From: Marivita cryptomonadis
Lineage (GTDB): Bacteria > Pseudomonadota > Alphaproteobacteria > Rhodobacterales > Rhodobacteraceae
Direction of reading: 5' to 3'
Length of the DNA: 64,000 bases
Assembly: GCF_002115725.1 (NCBI RefSeq)
Contig: NZ_JFKD01000004.1
Location: 1-64,000 of the forward strand
In this document: piece after piece, positions 1 through 9,722 of the stretch
Layout of the letters: every line of letters starts with the position of its first letter
Numbering within the stretch: position 1 is the first letter of the stretch
Notes under the pieces: model-generated
The model's database searches: none
Told to the model about the DNA's origin: nothing
Seen by the model: only the letters and a program-made list of their open reading frames with translations
Translations under genes and position numbers: made by a program

Positions 1-337
1 CAGGCTCGTTGGGATCATCGGGTTCGAAGATGATCGCGGTCTGATCACCGCGGGTCGCCAGATGCCGGTCGACACAGTTGGCCGCCACGTTCAGCGTGCC
101 ATCGGCGAACCAGTTGATCTTGACCTGACCCAGCGTGAAATCCACGTCCTTGACCTCGGTCGGTGCCTTCATCCAGTCCAGACGCTGCGCCGCCTCCGCC
201 CAAAACCCCTCAGGATCAGACACCGACCGCGCATACATCTCCTCGTATCGAGACGCATCAATATGCGCCCGCGACACCGTTTCGGATGATGGCGGATACA
301 CGGCCGTTCCATCGTTGGTGGTGGTTTGATCATTCAT
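1..337 (-). CDS. acs: Acetyl-CoA synthetase, N-terminal fragment (runs off left edge)
   Basis: The first 112 residues read MNDQTTTNDGTAVYPPSSET and continue with a stretch containing FWAEAAQRLDW and INWFADGTLNVAANCVDRH. These match the N-terminal domain of AMP-forming acetyl-CoA synthetase, which activates acetate with ATP and CoA in the cytoplasm. The adenylate-forming core lies outside the window. The ATG at 337 is preceded on the minus strand by a GGGGAGA Shine-Dalgarno sequence about eight bases away. The gene reads leftward, away from adenine deaminase. The family is clear from this N-terminus, although propionyl-CoA synthetases are similar and are not strictly excluded. Confidence 0.88.
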   Translation of the reverse strand, partial: MNDQTTTNDGTAVYPPSSETVSRAHIDASRYEEMYARSVSDPEGFWAEAAQRLDWMKAPTEVKDVDFTLGQVKINWFADGTLNVAANCVDRHLATRGDQTAIIFEPDDPNEP

Positions 338-808
338 GGTCTTGGTCTCCCCTCGCGCCGCCCGATCCCCTTCGAGCGCTTCAGACTGCGATCACAGATG
401 TGTTATCGCGGCTTGGCTTGATCATACGCGATGGTGAAAACAAATAAATAAGCAAATAAAAAACAGTAAGTTACGTGTAAATATTTTTCACCACGAAAGG
501 AAAATACGTAAACAAATTTACCCGACGCTACGTAAAGCCCTCTAAAACAAGGCAAGTTCGAATTGGCGGATTTCGGGCTGTTTGCGGTAACCGTGACACG
601 CTGTAGCAGGGCGCACACTCGCGCTCAGGGTGTGACATATTGATCCGGTATGCCGCTGTATGCCGAATTTCGGGTGCCTGATTTTTCGTCACGCCCCAAC
701 AGACCGCCGAAAAACTTGGCACTGAGTCGCCTGTCAGGACCACACGAGGCTTGGTGGCCGGAGCGCGCATCGGGTAGACTTGGACAAAACACAGGAGCGC
801 CACACCCC
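338..808. promoter_or_regulatory. Intergenic region between acs and ade with repeated TACGT motifs
   Basis: This is the only stretch over 300 bases without a convincing gene. It must hold the leftward acs promoter and the rightward adenine deaminase promoter. Bases 440-540 are AT-rich compared with the rest of the window. They contain TACGT at 472-476 and TACGTAAA at 505-512 and 529-536. They also contain a short inverted repeat, GTAAA at 508-512 and TTTAC at 517-521. The short reading frames here look like chance. An in-frame extension of ade up to 650 exists but lacks family similarity. Confidence 0.4.
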
Positions 809-2512
809 ATGCCCGATTTCAGTCCTTTGGACCGCCGCATCGCCGTTGGACGCGGCGAGGCGCCCGCCGATCTGGTTCTGCGCGACGCCAAGATGCTCGA
901 TTTGGTGACCGGTGATCTGCTCGATGGCGATATCGCCATCTGTGACGGCATGATCGCAGGCACCTGTGGGCAGTATGACGGGGCCGAGGTCCGGGACATG
1001 GCAGGCCTGATCCTTGTGCCGGGTTTTATCGACACCCACCTGCACATAGAAAGTTCTTTGGTCACGCCCTATGAATTCGACCGCTGTGTCGCCCCGCATG
1101 GGATCACCACCGCCATTTGCGACCCGCACGAGATCGCCAATGTCATCGGCGCGGCGGGTATCCGTTATTTCCAAGAGGCGAGCCGCCACACGCTGATGGA
1201 CATCCGCGTACAACTGTCGTCCTGCGTGCCCTCCACGCATATGGAAACCGCCGGGGCCGAGTTGCTCGCAGCCGATCTTGCGCCTCTCATGGGGCATCCG
1301 TCGGGGATAGGTCTGGCGGAATTCATGAACTATCCCGGGGTGATCCACCGCGATCCTCAGGTGATGGAAAAGCTGCATCTGTTCGAGGGAGGCCATATCG
1401 ACGGCCATTGCCCGCAACTTCGCGGCATGGACCTGAACGCCTATATCGCCGCTGGGATTTCCACGGAACATGAGGCGACAACAGCGGAGGAGGCTCGCGA
1501 AAAGCTGCAAAAGGGCATGCGCGTGCTGATCCGTGAGGGGTCAGTGTCAAAAGACCTACACGCGCTGCAACCGCTGCTGACCGAACGCACCGCGCCCTAC
1601 ATGTGCCTGTGTACCGATGACCGGAACCCGCTCGACATCGCCGAAGAAGGGCATCTTGATTACATGATCCGCACGCTGATCGCCTTGGGCACGCCACCGC
1701 TGGCCGCCTATCGCGCGGCGTCGCTGTCGGGGGCCGAGGCGTTCGGGCTCAAGGATCGCGGCCTGATCGCGCCGGGCAAGCGGGCGGATATCGTGGCGGT
1801 TCGGTCGCTTGACGCCTGCGATGTGCAGACGGTGTTTTGTGCCGGGGTAGAGGCCACGGCAGAGAATTTTACCAAACGGTCAAGAATAGACCCGGTCGGC
1901 ACCGGTTCGGTCCACGCGCCGCATCTGAAGGCCGAGGATTTCCGCACCAAAGCCAACCGCGCAGAGACCGACGTGATCGGCATCGTCGAAGGCAAGATCA
2001 TCACCGAACATCTGCACGAGACCATTGCGGTCGAGGACGGTGACAAACACCCCGACCCGACGCGCGACCTCATTCGCATCGCGGTGGTCGAACGGCACGG
2101 CAAGAACGGCAATATCGCTACCGGGTTCGTGCGTGGGTTCGGGTTGCAGCGCGGCGCGATTGCGTCGACCGTCTGCCACGATCACCACAACATCGCTTGT
2201 GTGGGGGTGGATTACGCCGACATGGCACTGGCCGCGAACCGGCTGTCCAAGATCGAAGGTGGGTTCGTCGTGGCGGCAGGGGGTGAGGTGTTGGCCGAAT
2301 TGGCCTTGCCCGTTGCCGGGTTGATGAGCCTTGAGCCGTTTGAAGAGGTGCATGACCGGCTGGTCGACCTGCGCGCGGCGGCGAAAAGCCTTGGCGTCAC
2401 GTTGAACGAGCCGTTCCTGCAACTGGCATTTCTCGCGCTGCCGGTCATTCCGGCGCTCAAGATCACCGACCGGGGGATGGTCGATGTGACCAAGTTCGAG
2501 ATTATCGCCTAG
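809..2512 (+). CDS. ade: Adenine deaminase
   Basis: This 567-residue protein deaminates adenine to hypoxanthine and ammonia for purine salvage in the cytoplasm. It belongs to the bacterial metal-dependent adenine deaminase family of the amidohydrolase superfamily. Visible motifs are the metal-binding [24 protein letters not shown], the GHIDGHCP segment and CTDDRNP. The length fits the family at about 570 residues. I chose the ATG at 809, preceded by AGGAG at 792-796, over an upstream in-frame start at 650 because the extra 53 residues look unlike the family. Its stop overlaps the stop of the convergent LysR gene by four bases. Confidence 0.93.
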   Translation: MPDFSPLDRRIAVGRGEAPADLVLRDAKMLDLVTGDLLDGDIAICDGMIAGTCGQYDGAEVRDMAGLILVPGFIDTHLHIESSLVTPYEFDRCVAPHGITTAICDPHEIANVIGAAGIRYFQEASRHTLMDIRVQLSSCVPSTHMETAGAELLAADLAPLMGHPSGIGLAEFMNYPGVIHRDPQVMEKLHLFEGGHIDGHCPQLRGMDLNAYIAAGISTEHEATTAEEAREKLQKGMRVLIREGSVSKDLHALQPLLTERTAPYMCLCTDDRNPLDIAEEGHLDYMIRTLIALGTPPLAAYRAASLSGAEAFGLKDRGLIAPGKRADIVAVRSLDACDVQTVFCAGVEATAENFTKRSRIDPVGTGSVHAPHLKAEDFRTKANRAETDVIGIVEGKIITEHLHETIAVEDGDKHPDPTRDLIRIAVVERHGKNGNIATGFVRGFGLQRGAIASTVCHDHHNIACVGVDYADMALAANRLSKIEGGFVVAAGGEVLAELALPVAGLMSLEPFEEVHDRLVDLRAAAKSLGVTLNEPFLQLAFLALPVIPALKITDRGMVDVTKFEIIA

Positions 2513-3384
2513 CGCGCTGCCGCTTCCAGCAATTCGGTCAGCAGTGGGTTGGGGTAGCGGCGGTCCAGCGTGACCGCGTAGAACAATTCGTGCAGGTCCA
2601 GCATAGCCGCCTGCACCAAATCGCCACGTGCGAGTTCGTCCTGCACGACGATGGGCGGCACCACGGCCAAGCCTGTGCCGCGCAGGGCAAGAAGGCGGAT
2701 CATGGCCATGTCATCAACCTCGGCCGCGATGGTGGGCTTGGCCTGAACGCGCGACAGCAACGTGTCAAAGGCGTTGCGGATCTGGGTGTCGCGTGTCGGC
2801 AGGATCAGGGGGTGATCCGCGACGAGGTCTTCAAAGGGTCGGTTGCCGCGCACCCGGTCAGGTGTGCCGAACAGGCCCACGGTCTGGTCGGCGAGTTTTT
2901 GGGTCAGGTAGGGGCTGATCGCGTCTCGGGCGGGGGGCGTGTTGGTCAGCACCACGTCGAGATTCAAAGCGTCCAAAGCAGCGTAAAGCTCGGATGCGCT
3001 GCCCGAACGCAGGATGACTTCGACATCGGGTCGCCCAAGGACGGGTTCCAGAAAGGTGATCTGAAAGTTGCGCGACAGGGTGGACAGCGCACCGACCCGC
3101 AAGGCGCGCGCAGGGCGCGCAGTTTCGCGCAACGTGTCGAGCAGTTCTTCGCCAGCGGTAAAAATCGTGTCTGCGTGATCAAGCGCGATGCGGCCTGCTT
3201 CGGTCAGGTGCAAAGCGCGGCCTCGGCGCTCGAACAGCGTTTGGCCGATGCGTGCTTCCAACTGTTTGATTTGCGACGACAAAGCCGATTGAGACAGGTT
3301 CAGCCGTTCGGCTGTCCGGGTGAGGTTGCCGTCATGGGCCACGGCCCAGAAATAGCGAAGGTGATGATAATTCAAGCCTGACAT
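2509..3384 (-). CDS. LysR-family regulator, divergent from dabBA
   Basis: This 291-residue protein has the LysR-type winged-helix domain at residues 5-65, including [19 protein letters not shown] and [14 protein letters not shown], followed by a substrate-binding-type effector domain. The N-terminus resembles NhaR-like and CbbR-like members. It is transcribed away from dabB across 105 bases, the usual arrangement for a LysR activator of its divergent target. An inverted repeat lies just upstream of its start. The inference is control of the inorganic-carbon uptake pair in response to a metabolite or carbon supply. The effector is unknown, and control of ade is also possible. Confidence 0.85.
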   Translation of the reverse strand: MSGLNYHHLRYFWAVAHDGNLTRTAERLNLSQSALSSQIKQLEARIGQTLFERRGRALHLTEAGRIALDHADTIFTAGEELLDTLRETARPARALRVGALSTLSRNFQITFLEPVLGRPDVEVILRSGSASELYAALDALNLDVVLTNTPPARDAISPYLTQKLADQTVGLFGTPDRVRGNRPFEDLVADHPLILPTRDTQIRNAFDTLLSRVQAKPTIAAEVDDMAMIRLLALRGTGLAVVPPIVVQDELARGDLVQAAMLDLHELFYAVTLDRRYPNPLLTELLEAAAR

Positions 3385-3385
3385 T

Positions 3386-3404
3386 CGTTCTGTTTAAGTG
3401 AACG
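3386..3404. promoter_or_regulatory. Candidate LysR operator between LysR gene and dabB
   Basis: CGTTC at 3386-3390 and GAACG at 3400-3404 form an inverted repeat with a nine-base spacer. It contains a T-N11-A core (T3389 and A3401), the generic LysR box. It sits immediately upstream of the LysR start codon and about 85 bases before dabB, as expected for an autoregulatory and activating site. The assignment comes from pattern and position only. Confidence 0.45.
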
Positions 3405-3489
3405 ATAATTGATGAACAATGTATTTTTATTCACCAAAGGCGCGGGCTAGGTCCCCCTGCAAGATCACGCCCTTACAGGAGACCGTATC

Positions 3490-5043
3490 ATGATCACCGC
3501 TTTGCCGCTTTTGGCCCCCGTCTTTTTCGCGATTATCGGGTTTGTCTACATGCGCAGCGAAATGCCGCGTGGGTCGGCCCTGCTGCGTCTGGGCGAATAT
3601 GCCGGACTGGCTGCGATGGTCGTATCACTGGGCACGTTGGCTCTGCTGATCGCCAATGGTTCGGCCACCAGCCCGCTGATCGGTGCGGCCGAGATGGGCT
3701 TTGCCGCCCGGATCGACGCGGTGAGCGTGACCATGCTGATGCTGGTGAGCTTTATCGGCTGGGTCGTGATGCGGTTTGCGGTGACCTACACCGATGGTGA
3801 GGCGAACCAGACGCGGTTTCTGGGCTGGCTGAGCCTTGGTCTGGCGTCTGTTCTTCTGCTGGTGACGGCGGGCAACCTGATCCAGTTGATTATCGGCTGG
3901 GGTGCGGTGGGCCTTTGTGTGAACCGGCTGTTGCTGACCTATCCCGAACGGGCGGCAGCACAGCGGGCGGCACGCAAGAAAGCGTTGTGTTCCATGGCGT
4001 CTGACGGTGGTTTGATCCTTGGCGCATTTGCGCTGGCGGCGGCGTATGGCACTGCGGATATCGCGACGATCATCGAGGCGGCGCGCGCGGGCGAAGGCGG
4101 CGGGGCGGCGATCCTTGCAGCTGGGCTTCTGGCGATTTCGGCGCTGTTCAAGTCGGCACAGGTTCCGACCCATGGCTGGTTGACCGAAGTGATGGAAGCG
4201 CCGACGCCGGTGTCGGCCCTGCTGCACGCGGGTGTGGTGAACGCGGGTGGCTTCCTGCTGATCCGGTTTGCCGATGTGATGCTGCTCGCGCCCGGTGTGC
4301 TGTCGGTGCTGGTGATCCTTGGTGGGTTCTCGGCTCTGTTCGGCGGGTTGGTCATGCTGACACAGCCGTCGGTCAAGACCTCGCTGGCGTGGTCCACTGT
4401 TGCGCAGATGGGTTTCATGATCCTGCAATGTGGTCTGGCACTGTTCCCGCTGGCGCTGCTGCACATCGTGGCGCACTCGCTTTACAAGGCGCATGCCTTC
4501 CTTGCCTCTGGCGGTGCTGTGGCGCAGGTGGCATCGATCCGGCGGCCCGGTCCGGTCGCGATCCCGAATGGCAAAGCGGTGCTCAAGGCGTTTGCGATTG
4601 CGCTGGCAATCTACGGCACGCTGGGCCTGCTTCTGGGTATCGACGGCAAGTCGGCACAGGCCATCGCGCTGGGTGCGGTGCTGGTGATGGGCGTGGCCTA
4701 TCTGCTGGCGCAAGGCCTCGCAGATCATGCGCCCGAGGTTCTGACCCGGCGTATGGCGGCCTATTCGGTGGCAACGACGCTGAGCTATTTCGCGCTGCAA
4801 TCCATCGCGATCTGGCTGACCACCGGCGCGCTGCCCGCAACCCCGGCCCCCGGCCCGCTGCAATGGGCGCTGATGGTTCTGACCATCCTGAGCTTTGGCA
4901 CAGTGGCGCTTGCGCAGGCGACCTTCCCCAACTGGGCCAGCCATCCGGCCGCCCAAGGCCTTCGGGTGCATCTATCGAACGGATTTTACCTCAACGCGGT
5001 GTTTGACCGGCTGACAGGCGGCTGGGCCGCACGGTCACGGTAA
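3490..5043 (+). CDS. dabB: DabB: NuoL-like membrane subunit of inorganic-carbon transporter
   Basis: This 517-residue polytopic membrane protein belongs to the proton-translocating NADH dehydrogenase subunit family (NuoL/MrpA type). About 13 hydrophobic segments are visible, with the signature KSAQVPTHGWLTEVMEAPTP near residues 220-240. No other complex I genes are nearby. The next gene encodes the DUF2309 protein DabA, which identifies this as the DabB partner. In characterised DAB systems DabB is thought to supply ion-gradient energy for one-way hydration of CO2 to bicarbonate by DabA. AGGAGA lies just before the ATG. It overlaps or abuts dabA, so the two should be translated together. Confidence 0.88.
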   Translation: MITALPLLAPVFFAIIGFVYMRSEMPRGSALLRLGEYAGLAAMVVSLGTLALLIANGSATSPLIGAAEMGFAARIDAVSVTMLMLVSFIGWVVMRFAVTYTDGEANQTRFLGWLSLGLASVLLLVTAGNLIQLIIGWGAVGLCVNRLLLTYPERAAAQRAARKKALCSMASDGGLILGAFALAAAYGTADIATIIEAARAGEGGGAAILAAGLLAISALFKSAQVPTHGWLTEVMEAPTPVSALLHAGVVNAGGFLLIRFADVMLLAPGVLSVLVILGGFSALFGGLVMLTQPSVKTSLAWSTVAQMGFMILQCGLALFPLALLHIVAHSLYKAHAFLASGGAVAQVASIRRPGPVAIPNGKAVLKAFAIALAIYGTLGLLLGIDGKSAQAIALGAVLVMGVAYLLAQGLADHAPEVLTRRMAAYSVATTLSYFALQSIAIWLTTGALPATPAPGPLQWALMVLTILSFGTVALAQATFPNWASHPAAQGLRVHLSNGFYLNAVFDRLTGGWAARSR

Positions 5044-5066
5044 TGGACAGGACAGGAGATCAAGAC

Positions 5067-7466
5067 ATGCTGACAATGGTTGAACGTTTCTCGGGTCCGG
5101 CGCTTGAGATTATGGCAGGCGCCAAGAATGCCGCCGCCCACATCCCGCCGCTTTGGTCGCTTGAGGCGACGGTTGCTGTGAACCCTTACGTTGGGCAGGC
5201 GGGCGAGCCTTTGCAGGTTGCCGCCGCGCGACTGGCGCGGGTGGCCGGGGTGCGGACGGTGCCGGAGCGGGCGCATTTCAAAGCGAAATTCGTGGCAAAC
5301 GAGCTGAGTGTGGCCGACCTAGAGGCCGGTCTGGCCGAAGTCCCGGAGTTGGCAGCGACGGTCGACGACCTGATTGCAGCGATGGACAAAACAGTTGTGG
5401 CGCCCGAAACCCTGCCGACGCTTGCTGATTTGGCTGAAGAGGTGTCAGACATCAACTGGCCCGACTTCGTGGCTGAACGGATCGGTCACTGGGCGGGCGG
5501 GCATTATGACACCGGACAGGCGCTTTGGCCTGCGCCCAAGGAAAGGGCGTGGCTGTCGTGGCGGTCTTTTGCGCAGCGTGATCTGACGCCCGAGATTTTT
5601 GGCCTCACCGGGTTTGCGTCGCGCGTGGCGTCGATGTCGATGTCAGCACGGGGGGCGTTGACGAAATGTGCTGAGGATATGGGGATCACGGCCGATGCCT
5701 GCGAGAGCTACTTCCACACTCTGTTGATACGGCTGGGGGGCTGGGCGCAGCTTGCTTCGGGTGAGGCATTCCGCGCGAACCTGAAAGGCGACGGTAACAA
5801 TGACATCACTGACCTTTTGACTGCGAAACTGGTTTTCGAGGCGGCGCTTCTGGCGCGGTACAAGGACAAGATCGGGAGTGCTTGGGAAAGGGTGCTTCAA
5901 GAGCACGCGCAGCCCATTGTTCCGAGCGAGGACGATCTGATCGACGCGGCTCTGCAGGCGGCGGCGGATCATGCCGCGGCGCGGGCGCTGGACCAGACCT
6001 TGGCGCAGCCGGTTACAGCCAAGGACGACCTGCCGAACGTGCAAGCCGCGTTCTGTATCGACGTGCGGTCCGAAGTGTTCCGGCGGGCGCTGGAGGCGTC
6101 CGGTGACGGGATCGAAACCATTGGCTTTGCGGGTTTCTTTGGCATCGCGGCGGCACATCACGGGTTTGCATCGGACGTGCTTGAGACACGCGGTCCGGTT
6201 CTGATCAATCCCGGTGCGACCTCGGCCGCGACCGATCCGCAGGACAGCGACATGCTGACCCGTGTGGCAAAGCGGGTGACGCGGGCGTGGGGCCGGTTCC
6301 GGCTGGCGGCGGTGTCTAGCTTTGCCTTCGTTGAGGCGACGGGGCCTTTGTACCTTGGCAAACTGGTGCGGGATTCGCTCGCGCAGAAGCATCCGAGCCT
6401 TGGCGTCGGTCCGGCGCCTGCCTTGTCTGACAGCATCACGCTTGAGGACCGGATTGGCATGGCGGCGACCATTCTGTCGGCAATGTCGATGAAATCTGGC
6501 TTTGCCAAGGTGGTGCTGCTGGCAGGCCATGGCGCGGGTGTGGTGAACAACCCCCATGCGAGTGCGCTGCAATGTGGTGCCTGTGGCGGCCATGCGGGCG
6601 ACGTGAACGCGCGGCTGGTGGCGCTTCTGCTGAACGATGCAGACGTGCGGACCGGGCTGGTGGAAAAGGGGATTGAGGTGCCTGCGGAGACGGTGTTCCT
6701 TGCTGGTCTGCACGACACAGTGACCGATGAGGTCCGGCTTTACGAGGACGATCTTCCTGCTGGACACACGCAGGTGGCAACGATTGCGTCACTCAAGCAA
6801 GCGCTGTCGATGGCGGCCAAAGTGACGCGGACGGAGCGGTCCGCGCGGTTGCCCCGGGCCACTGATCAGGCGGCGGTTATGGAACGGGCTAAAAACTGGT
6901 CGGAAACCCGGCCTGAATGGGGTCTTGCAGGCTGTTCGGCTTTCATCGCAGCACCGCGTGCTCGGACCACGGGCCGGAGCCTTGATGGACGGTCGTTCCT
7001 GCACAGCTATGACTGGCGGCAGGACACCAACTTCCAGGTTCTGGAATTGATCCTGACCGCGCCCGTGGTTGTCGCAAGCTGGATCAGCCTGCAATATTAC
7101 GGGTCATCCGTGGCACCGGATGCGTTTGGGGCGGGGAACAAGCTGCTGCACAACGTGACTGGCGGCATCGGAGTTGTCGAAGGCAACGGTGGCGTGTTGC
7201 GCGGTGGCTTGCCGTGGCAGTCGGTGCATGATGGCGAAAACTTCATGCACGACCCGCTGCGGTTGTCGGTGGCGATCGAAGCTCCGCGTGAAGCGATCAG
7301 CGACATCCTCAACCGGCACGCAGGTGTGGCGGCGCTGTTTGACAACGGCTGGCTCAAGCTTTTTGCGATGGACGACGAAGGGCGGCTTGGCTGGCGGTAT
7401 ACTGGCGGTGGCGAATGGGTGTCGCTGCGCGGCGACAAGGACGCACCGCCGATCGCGGCAGAGTGA
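5067..7466 (+). CDS. dabA: DabA: DUF2309 carbonic-anhydrase-like subunit
   Basis: This is a roughly 799-residue member of DUF2309 (UPF0753). In DAB complexes it is a zinc-dependent, carbonic-anhydrase-like protein that couples with DabB to accumulate bicarbonate. Cys330 and Asp332 in FCIDVRSE, His488 in GHGAGVVNNP and Cys503 in LQCGACGGHAGD match the zinc site described for DabA. The His-to-Cys spacing of 15 residues is also conserved. I chose the ATG at 5067 because GGAG lies eight bases upstream; a start at 5043 overlapping the dabB stop (TAATG) is also possible. It ends seven bases before the convergent aroA gene. Confidence 0.9.
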   Translation: MLTMVERFSGPALEIMAGAKNAAAHIPPLWSLEATVAVNPYVGQAGEPLQVAAARLARVAGVRTVPERAHFKAKFVANELSVADLEAGLAEVPELAATVDDLIAAMDKTVVAPETLPTLADLAEEVSDINWPDFVAERIGHWAGGHYDTGQALWPAPKERAWLSWRSFAQRDLTPEIFGLTGFASRVASMSMSARGALTKCAEDMGITADACESYFHTLLIRLGGWAQLASGEAFRANLKGDGNNDITDLLTAKLVFEAALLARYKDKIGSAWERVLQEHAQPIVPSEDDLIDAALQAAADHAAARALDQTLAQPVTAKDDLPNVQAAFCIDVRSEVFRRALEASGDGIETIGFAGFFGIAAAHHGFASDVLETRGPVLINPGATSAATDPQDSDMLTRVAKRVTRAWGRFRLAAVSSFAFVEATGPLYLGKLVRDSLAQKHPSLGVGPAPALSDSITLEDRIGMAATILSAMSMKSGFAKVVLLAGHGAGVVNNPHASALQCGACGGHAGDVNARLVALLLNDADVRTGLVEKGIEVPAETVFLAGLHDTVTDEVRLYEDDLPAGHTQVATIASLKQALSMAAKVTRTERSARLPRATDQAAVMERAKNWSETRPEWGLAGCSAFIAAPRARTTGRSLDGRSFLHSYDWRQDTNFQVLELILTAPVVVASWISLQYYGSSVAPDAFGAGNKLLHNVTGGIGVVEGNGGVLRGGLPWQSVHDGENFMHDPLRLSVAIEAPREAISDILNRHAGVAALFDNGWLKLFAMDDEGRLGWRYTGGGEWVSLRGDKDAPPIAAE

Positions 7467-7472
7467 CCAGCG

Positions 7473-8735
7473 TCAGGGCTGGGTGATGTCGACCGACACG
7501 CCCAGCCCGCGCAGGACATCCCAGTAATTCGGGAAGGTCTTGGACACGCAATAGGGGTCTTCGATCCGCACGCCTTTGACTTTCATGGCGGCCAGCGCAA
7601 AGCACATGGCGATGCGGTGGTCGGCATGGCTGTCGATCAGGCCGTCGCTGACATGGTTGGACAGCGCCGGGTCTGCATGCACGATCAGGTCATCGCCCTC
7701 GACCGAGGCCAGATCCGCGCGCACCTGTAACAGCCCTTTGTGTACGGCGTCGATCCGGTCGCATTCCTTGACGCGCAGGTTTTCGATGCCAGTAAAGCGC
7801 ACGGGTGTTTCATTGAACGCGGCCAGCACGGCGAGGGTCGGGACAGCGTCCTGCATCTGCGATCCGTTGATTTCGGCCGGCATCTGCGGGAAGGCGGCGA
7901 TCATGTCATAGGCTTTGGCGTCGGGCTGGTTCATGTCGCCGGGGGCGGTGCCGATATCTATGCTCCCCCCGGTAAGCTTTTCAGCGGCCCAGAGATACGT
8001 CGCCGCACTTGCGTCAGGTTCGACGTGGTAGTCGGCAGCGGTGTAGCCGCCCGGTGCCACAACGATCTGGTTTTCGGTTGGAAAGCTGACGGTCGCCCCA
8101 AAGGCGCGCATGACAGCGGCGGTGATGTGCAAGTATCCCACAGCGCCAATCTTGCCGCCACCGATGGTGATGCGGGTCTCACCGTTGCCCATCGCGGCCA
8201 GCATCATGATGGCCGAAATATACTGGCTGGACAGCTTGCCGCTGACCTCGATGTCGCCGCTTTGGAATGTGCCGTTGCCTTTGACGGTGACGGGCGGGCA
8301 GCCGGTTTCGGACGTGGCATCCACGCCCATTGCGCGGAGCGTATCGAGCAGGGGCGCGATGGGGCGTTTCTGCATATGTTCGTCGCCGGTGACGATGGTC
8401 GTGCCATGCACCAAAGCAACGGCAGCGGTCAGAAAGCGTGTCGCGGTGCCTGCATTGCCCAAGAATAGTGGCTCGGATGCTGGGTGCAAAGTGCCCGAAC
8501 CTGTGACCTCAACCGCGGTCTCATCCAGTTCGGTGATCCCCACACCCATCGCGCGAAGGGCGGTCATCATGTAATGCGTGTCGTCGCTGCGCAGGATGCC
8601 GGTCAGGCGGCTGGTGCCGCGGGCAAGACCCGCGACCAGAAGCGCGCGGTTGGTCACGGATTTTGAACCGGGCAGGGTCACACGGCCCACCAACGGCTGG
8701 GTCACGGGGGCGATCTGGGCGATGGGCAGCGACAT
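7473..8735 (-). CDS. aroA: 3-phosphoshikimate 1-carboxyvinyltransferase (EPSP synthase)
   Basis: This 420-residue enzyme transfers enolpyruvate from PEP to shikimate 3-phosphate in chorismate and aromatic amino acid synthesis. The N-terminal LPGSKSVTNRALLVAGLA, LFLGNAGTATRFLTAA, DEHMQKRPI and the late ECDRI and DHRIAM motifs are all present. The GNAGTA loop and overall sequence are of the Escherichia coli-like class rather than the glyphosate-tolerant CP4-like class. The gene stands alone here, with no cmk or rpsA neighbour. It is convergent with dabA and faces away from the ars operon. Function is secure; whether the genome has a second copy is unknown. Confidence 0.95.
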   Translation of the reverse strand: MSLPIAQIAPVTQPLVGRVTLPGSKSVTNRALLVAGLARGTSRLTGILRSDDTHYMMTALRAMGVGITELDETAVEVTGSGTLHPASEPLFLGNAGTATRFLTAAVALVHGTTIVTGDEHMQKRPIAPLLDTLRAMGVDATSETGCPPVTVKGNGTFQSGDIEVSGKLSSQYISAIMMLAAMGNGETRITIGGGKIGAVGYLHITAAVMRAFGATVSFPTENQIVVAPGGYTAADYHVEPDASAATYLWAAEKLTGGSIDIGTAPGDMNQPDAKAYDMIAAFPQMPAEINGSQMQDAVPTLAVLAAFNETPVRFTGIENLRVKECDRIDAVHKGLLQVRADLASVEGDDLIVHADPALSNHVSDGLIDSHADHRIAMCFALAAMKVKGVRIEDPYCVSKTFPNYWDVLRGLGVSVDITQP

Positions 8736-8851
8736 GGCGGATCTCCGGTCGGAACGTCAGAAGCGGGTTTACGGGTTTTGCCGCGCGTCGCAATCCGAAA
8801 GTCGCAGTGCATGGCGCAGGCACATGGTCAAACGACTCATTGACTGGCGCA

Positions 8852-8883
8852 TTATTTCTATTATTCACGAAATATGGAAATAA
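8852..8883. promoter_or_regulatory. Candidate ArsR operator overlapping the start codon
   Basis: TTATTTC at 8852-8858 is mirrored by GAAATAA at 8877-8883. A nested pair, ATTTC at 8854-8858 and GAAAT at 8869-8873, lies inside it. The ATG of the arsR-arsC gene (8874-8876) falls within the repeat. No Shine-Dalgarno sequence is evident upstream. AT-rich dyads of this kind near the first gene are typical ArsR-family operators, so self-repression is inferred from pattern and position. Confidence 0.45.
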
Positions 8884-9722
8884 AAACCGCCTCGCAACTC
8901 TCGACACTCGGTCATCCGCAACGACTGGCCATCTTTCGTATGCTCATGCGGCGGATGCCGGATAAGGTGCCGGCTGGTGAAATCGCAGACGCCTTGGACA
9001 TCAAGGCGTCCACGCTCTCGGCGTATCTGTCGAACCTGCTGGACGCCGGATTGCTGAGCCAGACGCGGGTTGGGACATCGCTTCGTTACAGTGTGAATGT
9101 AACAAATGTGCAGGGAATGCTGGATTTCCTGCTGCTCGATTGTTGTCGGGGCAGACCGGATATGTGCAGCCCGCTGGCAGCGGGCTTTGGACAAGGAATG
9201 ATGGATATGTCTTTCAAAAAGTTCAGTGTTCTCTTTATCTGCACCGGCAATTCGGCGCGGTCGATCTTTGCTGAAACAATCCTGCGGGACATGGCCGGAG
9301 ATCGGTTCGATGTCTATTCTGCAGGCACCAAACCCTATTCCGAATTGAACCCGATGGCGGTCGATGTGCTGCGCCAAAAGGGGCACGACGTCTCCGGCTT
9401 GCGCGCCAAGAACGTGCAGGAGTTCATAGCCCAAGATGCGCCGAAGTTCGATTTCGTGTTCACGGTCTGTGATCAGGCCGCGAACGAGGATTGCCCGGCG
9501 TGGTCGGGTCAGCCGATCAGCGCGCATTGGGGCATGGTCGATCCGGTCAAGGCCAGCGGATCAGACGCCGAACGCAGTCTTGCCTTTCAAGTGGCCTACG
9601 GTGCGCTGCGCAATCGGATTGGCGTTTTCACAGCTCTGCCCATGAACACGCTTGACCGGATTTCATTGCAGAAAGCGGTCGATGATATTGGACAAATGAC
9701 GGAAGAGGATGCCTCCGCATGA
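8874..9722 (+). CDS. ArsR-ArsC fusion: arsenic repressor joined to arsenate reductase
   Basis: This 282-residue protein joins two domains. Residues 1-100 are an ArsR-type winged helix with Cys90, Cys91 and Cys98 ([13 protein letters not shown]). That CC-x6-C arrangement resembles the arsenite-sensing triad of Acidithiobacillus-type ArsR. Residues 115-282 are a low-molecular-weight-phosphatase fold with the CTGNSARS loop (Cys123, Arg129). Cys199 and Cys207 in [10 protein letters not shown], followed by HWG, mark a thioredoxin-coupled arsenate reductase. It would repress the operon until arsenite binds and also reduce arsenate. It overlaps the GAPDH gene by four bases. The start is uncertain because no ribosome site is visible. 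Confidence 0.88.
   Translation: MEIKTASQLSTLGHPQRLAIFRMLMRRMPDKVPAGEIADALDIKASTLSAYLSNLLDAGLLSQTRVGTSLRYSVNVTNVQGMLDFLLLDCCRGRPDMCSPLAAGFGQGMMDMSFKKFSVLFICTGNSARSIFAETILRDMAGDRFDVYSAGTKPYSELNPMAVDVLRQKGHDVSGLRAKNVQEFIAQDAPKFDFVFTVCDQAANEDCPAWSGQPISAHWGMVDPVKASGSDAERSLAFQVAYGALRNRIGVFTALPMNTLDRISLQKAVDDIGQMTEEDASA

Noticed and set aside
3625..4971. A 448-residue open frame opposite dabB
   Set aside because: The composition is dominated by Arg, Gln and His with no recognisable fold; it is the mirror image of a membrane protein gene.
3490..5043. NuoL of respiratory complex I
   Set aside because: No other nuo or mrp genes are present, and the adjacent DUF2309 gene with the zinc-site residues identifies the DabB partner.
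5643..6767. A 374-residue open frame opposite dabA
   Set aside because: It has no domain and no ribosome site and is fully covered by the conserved DabA coding sequence.
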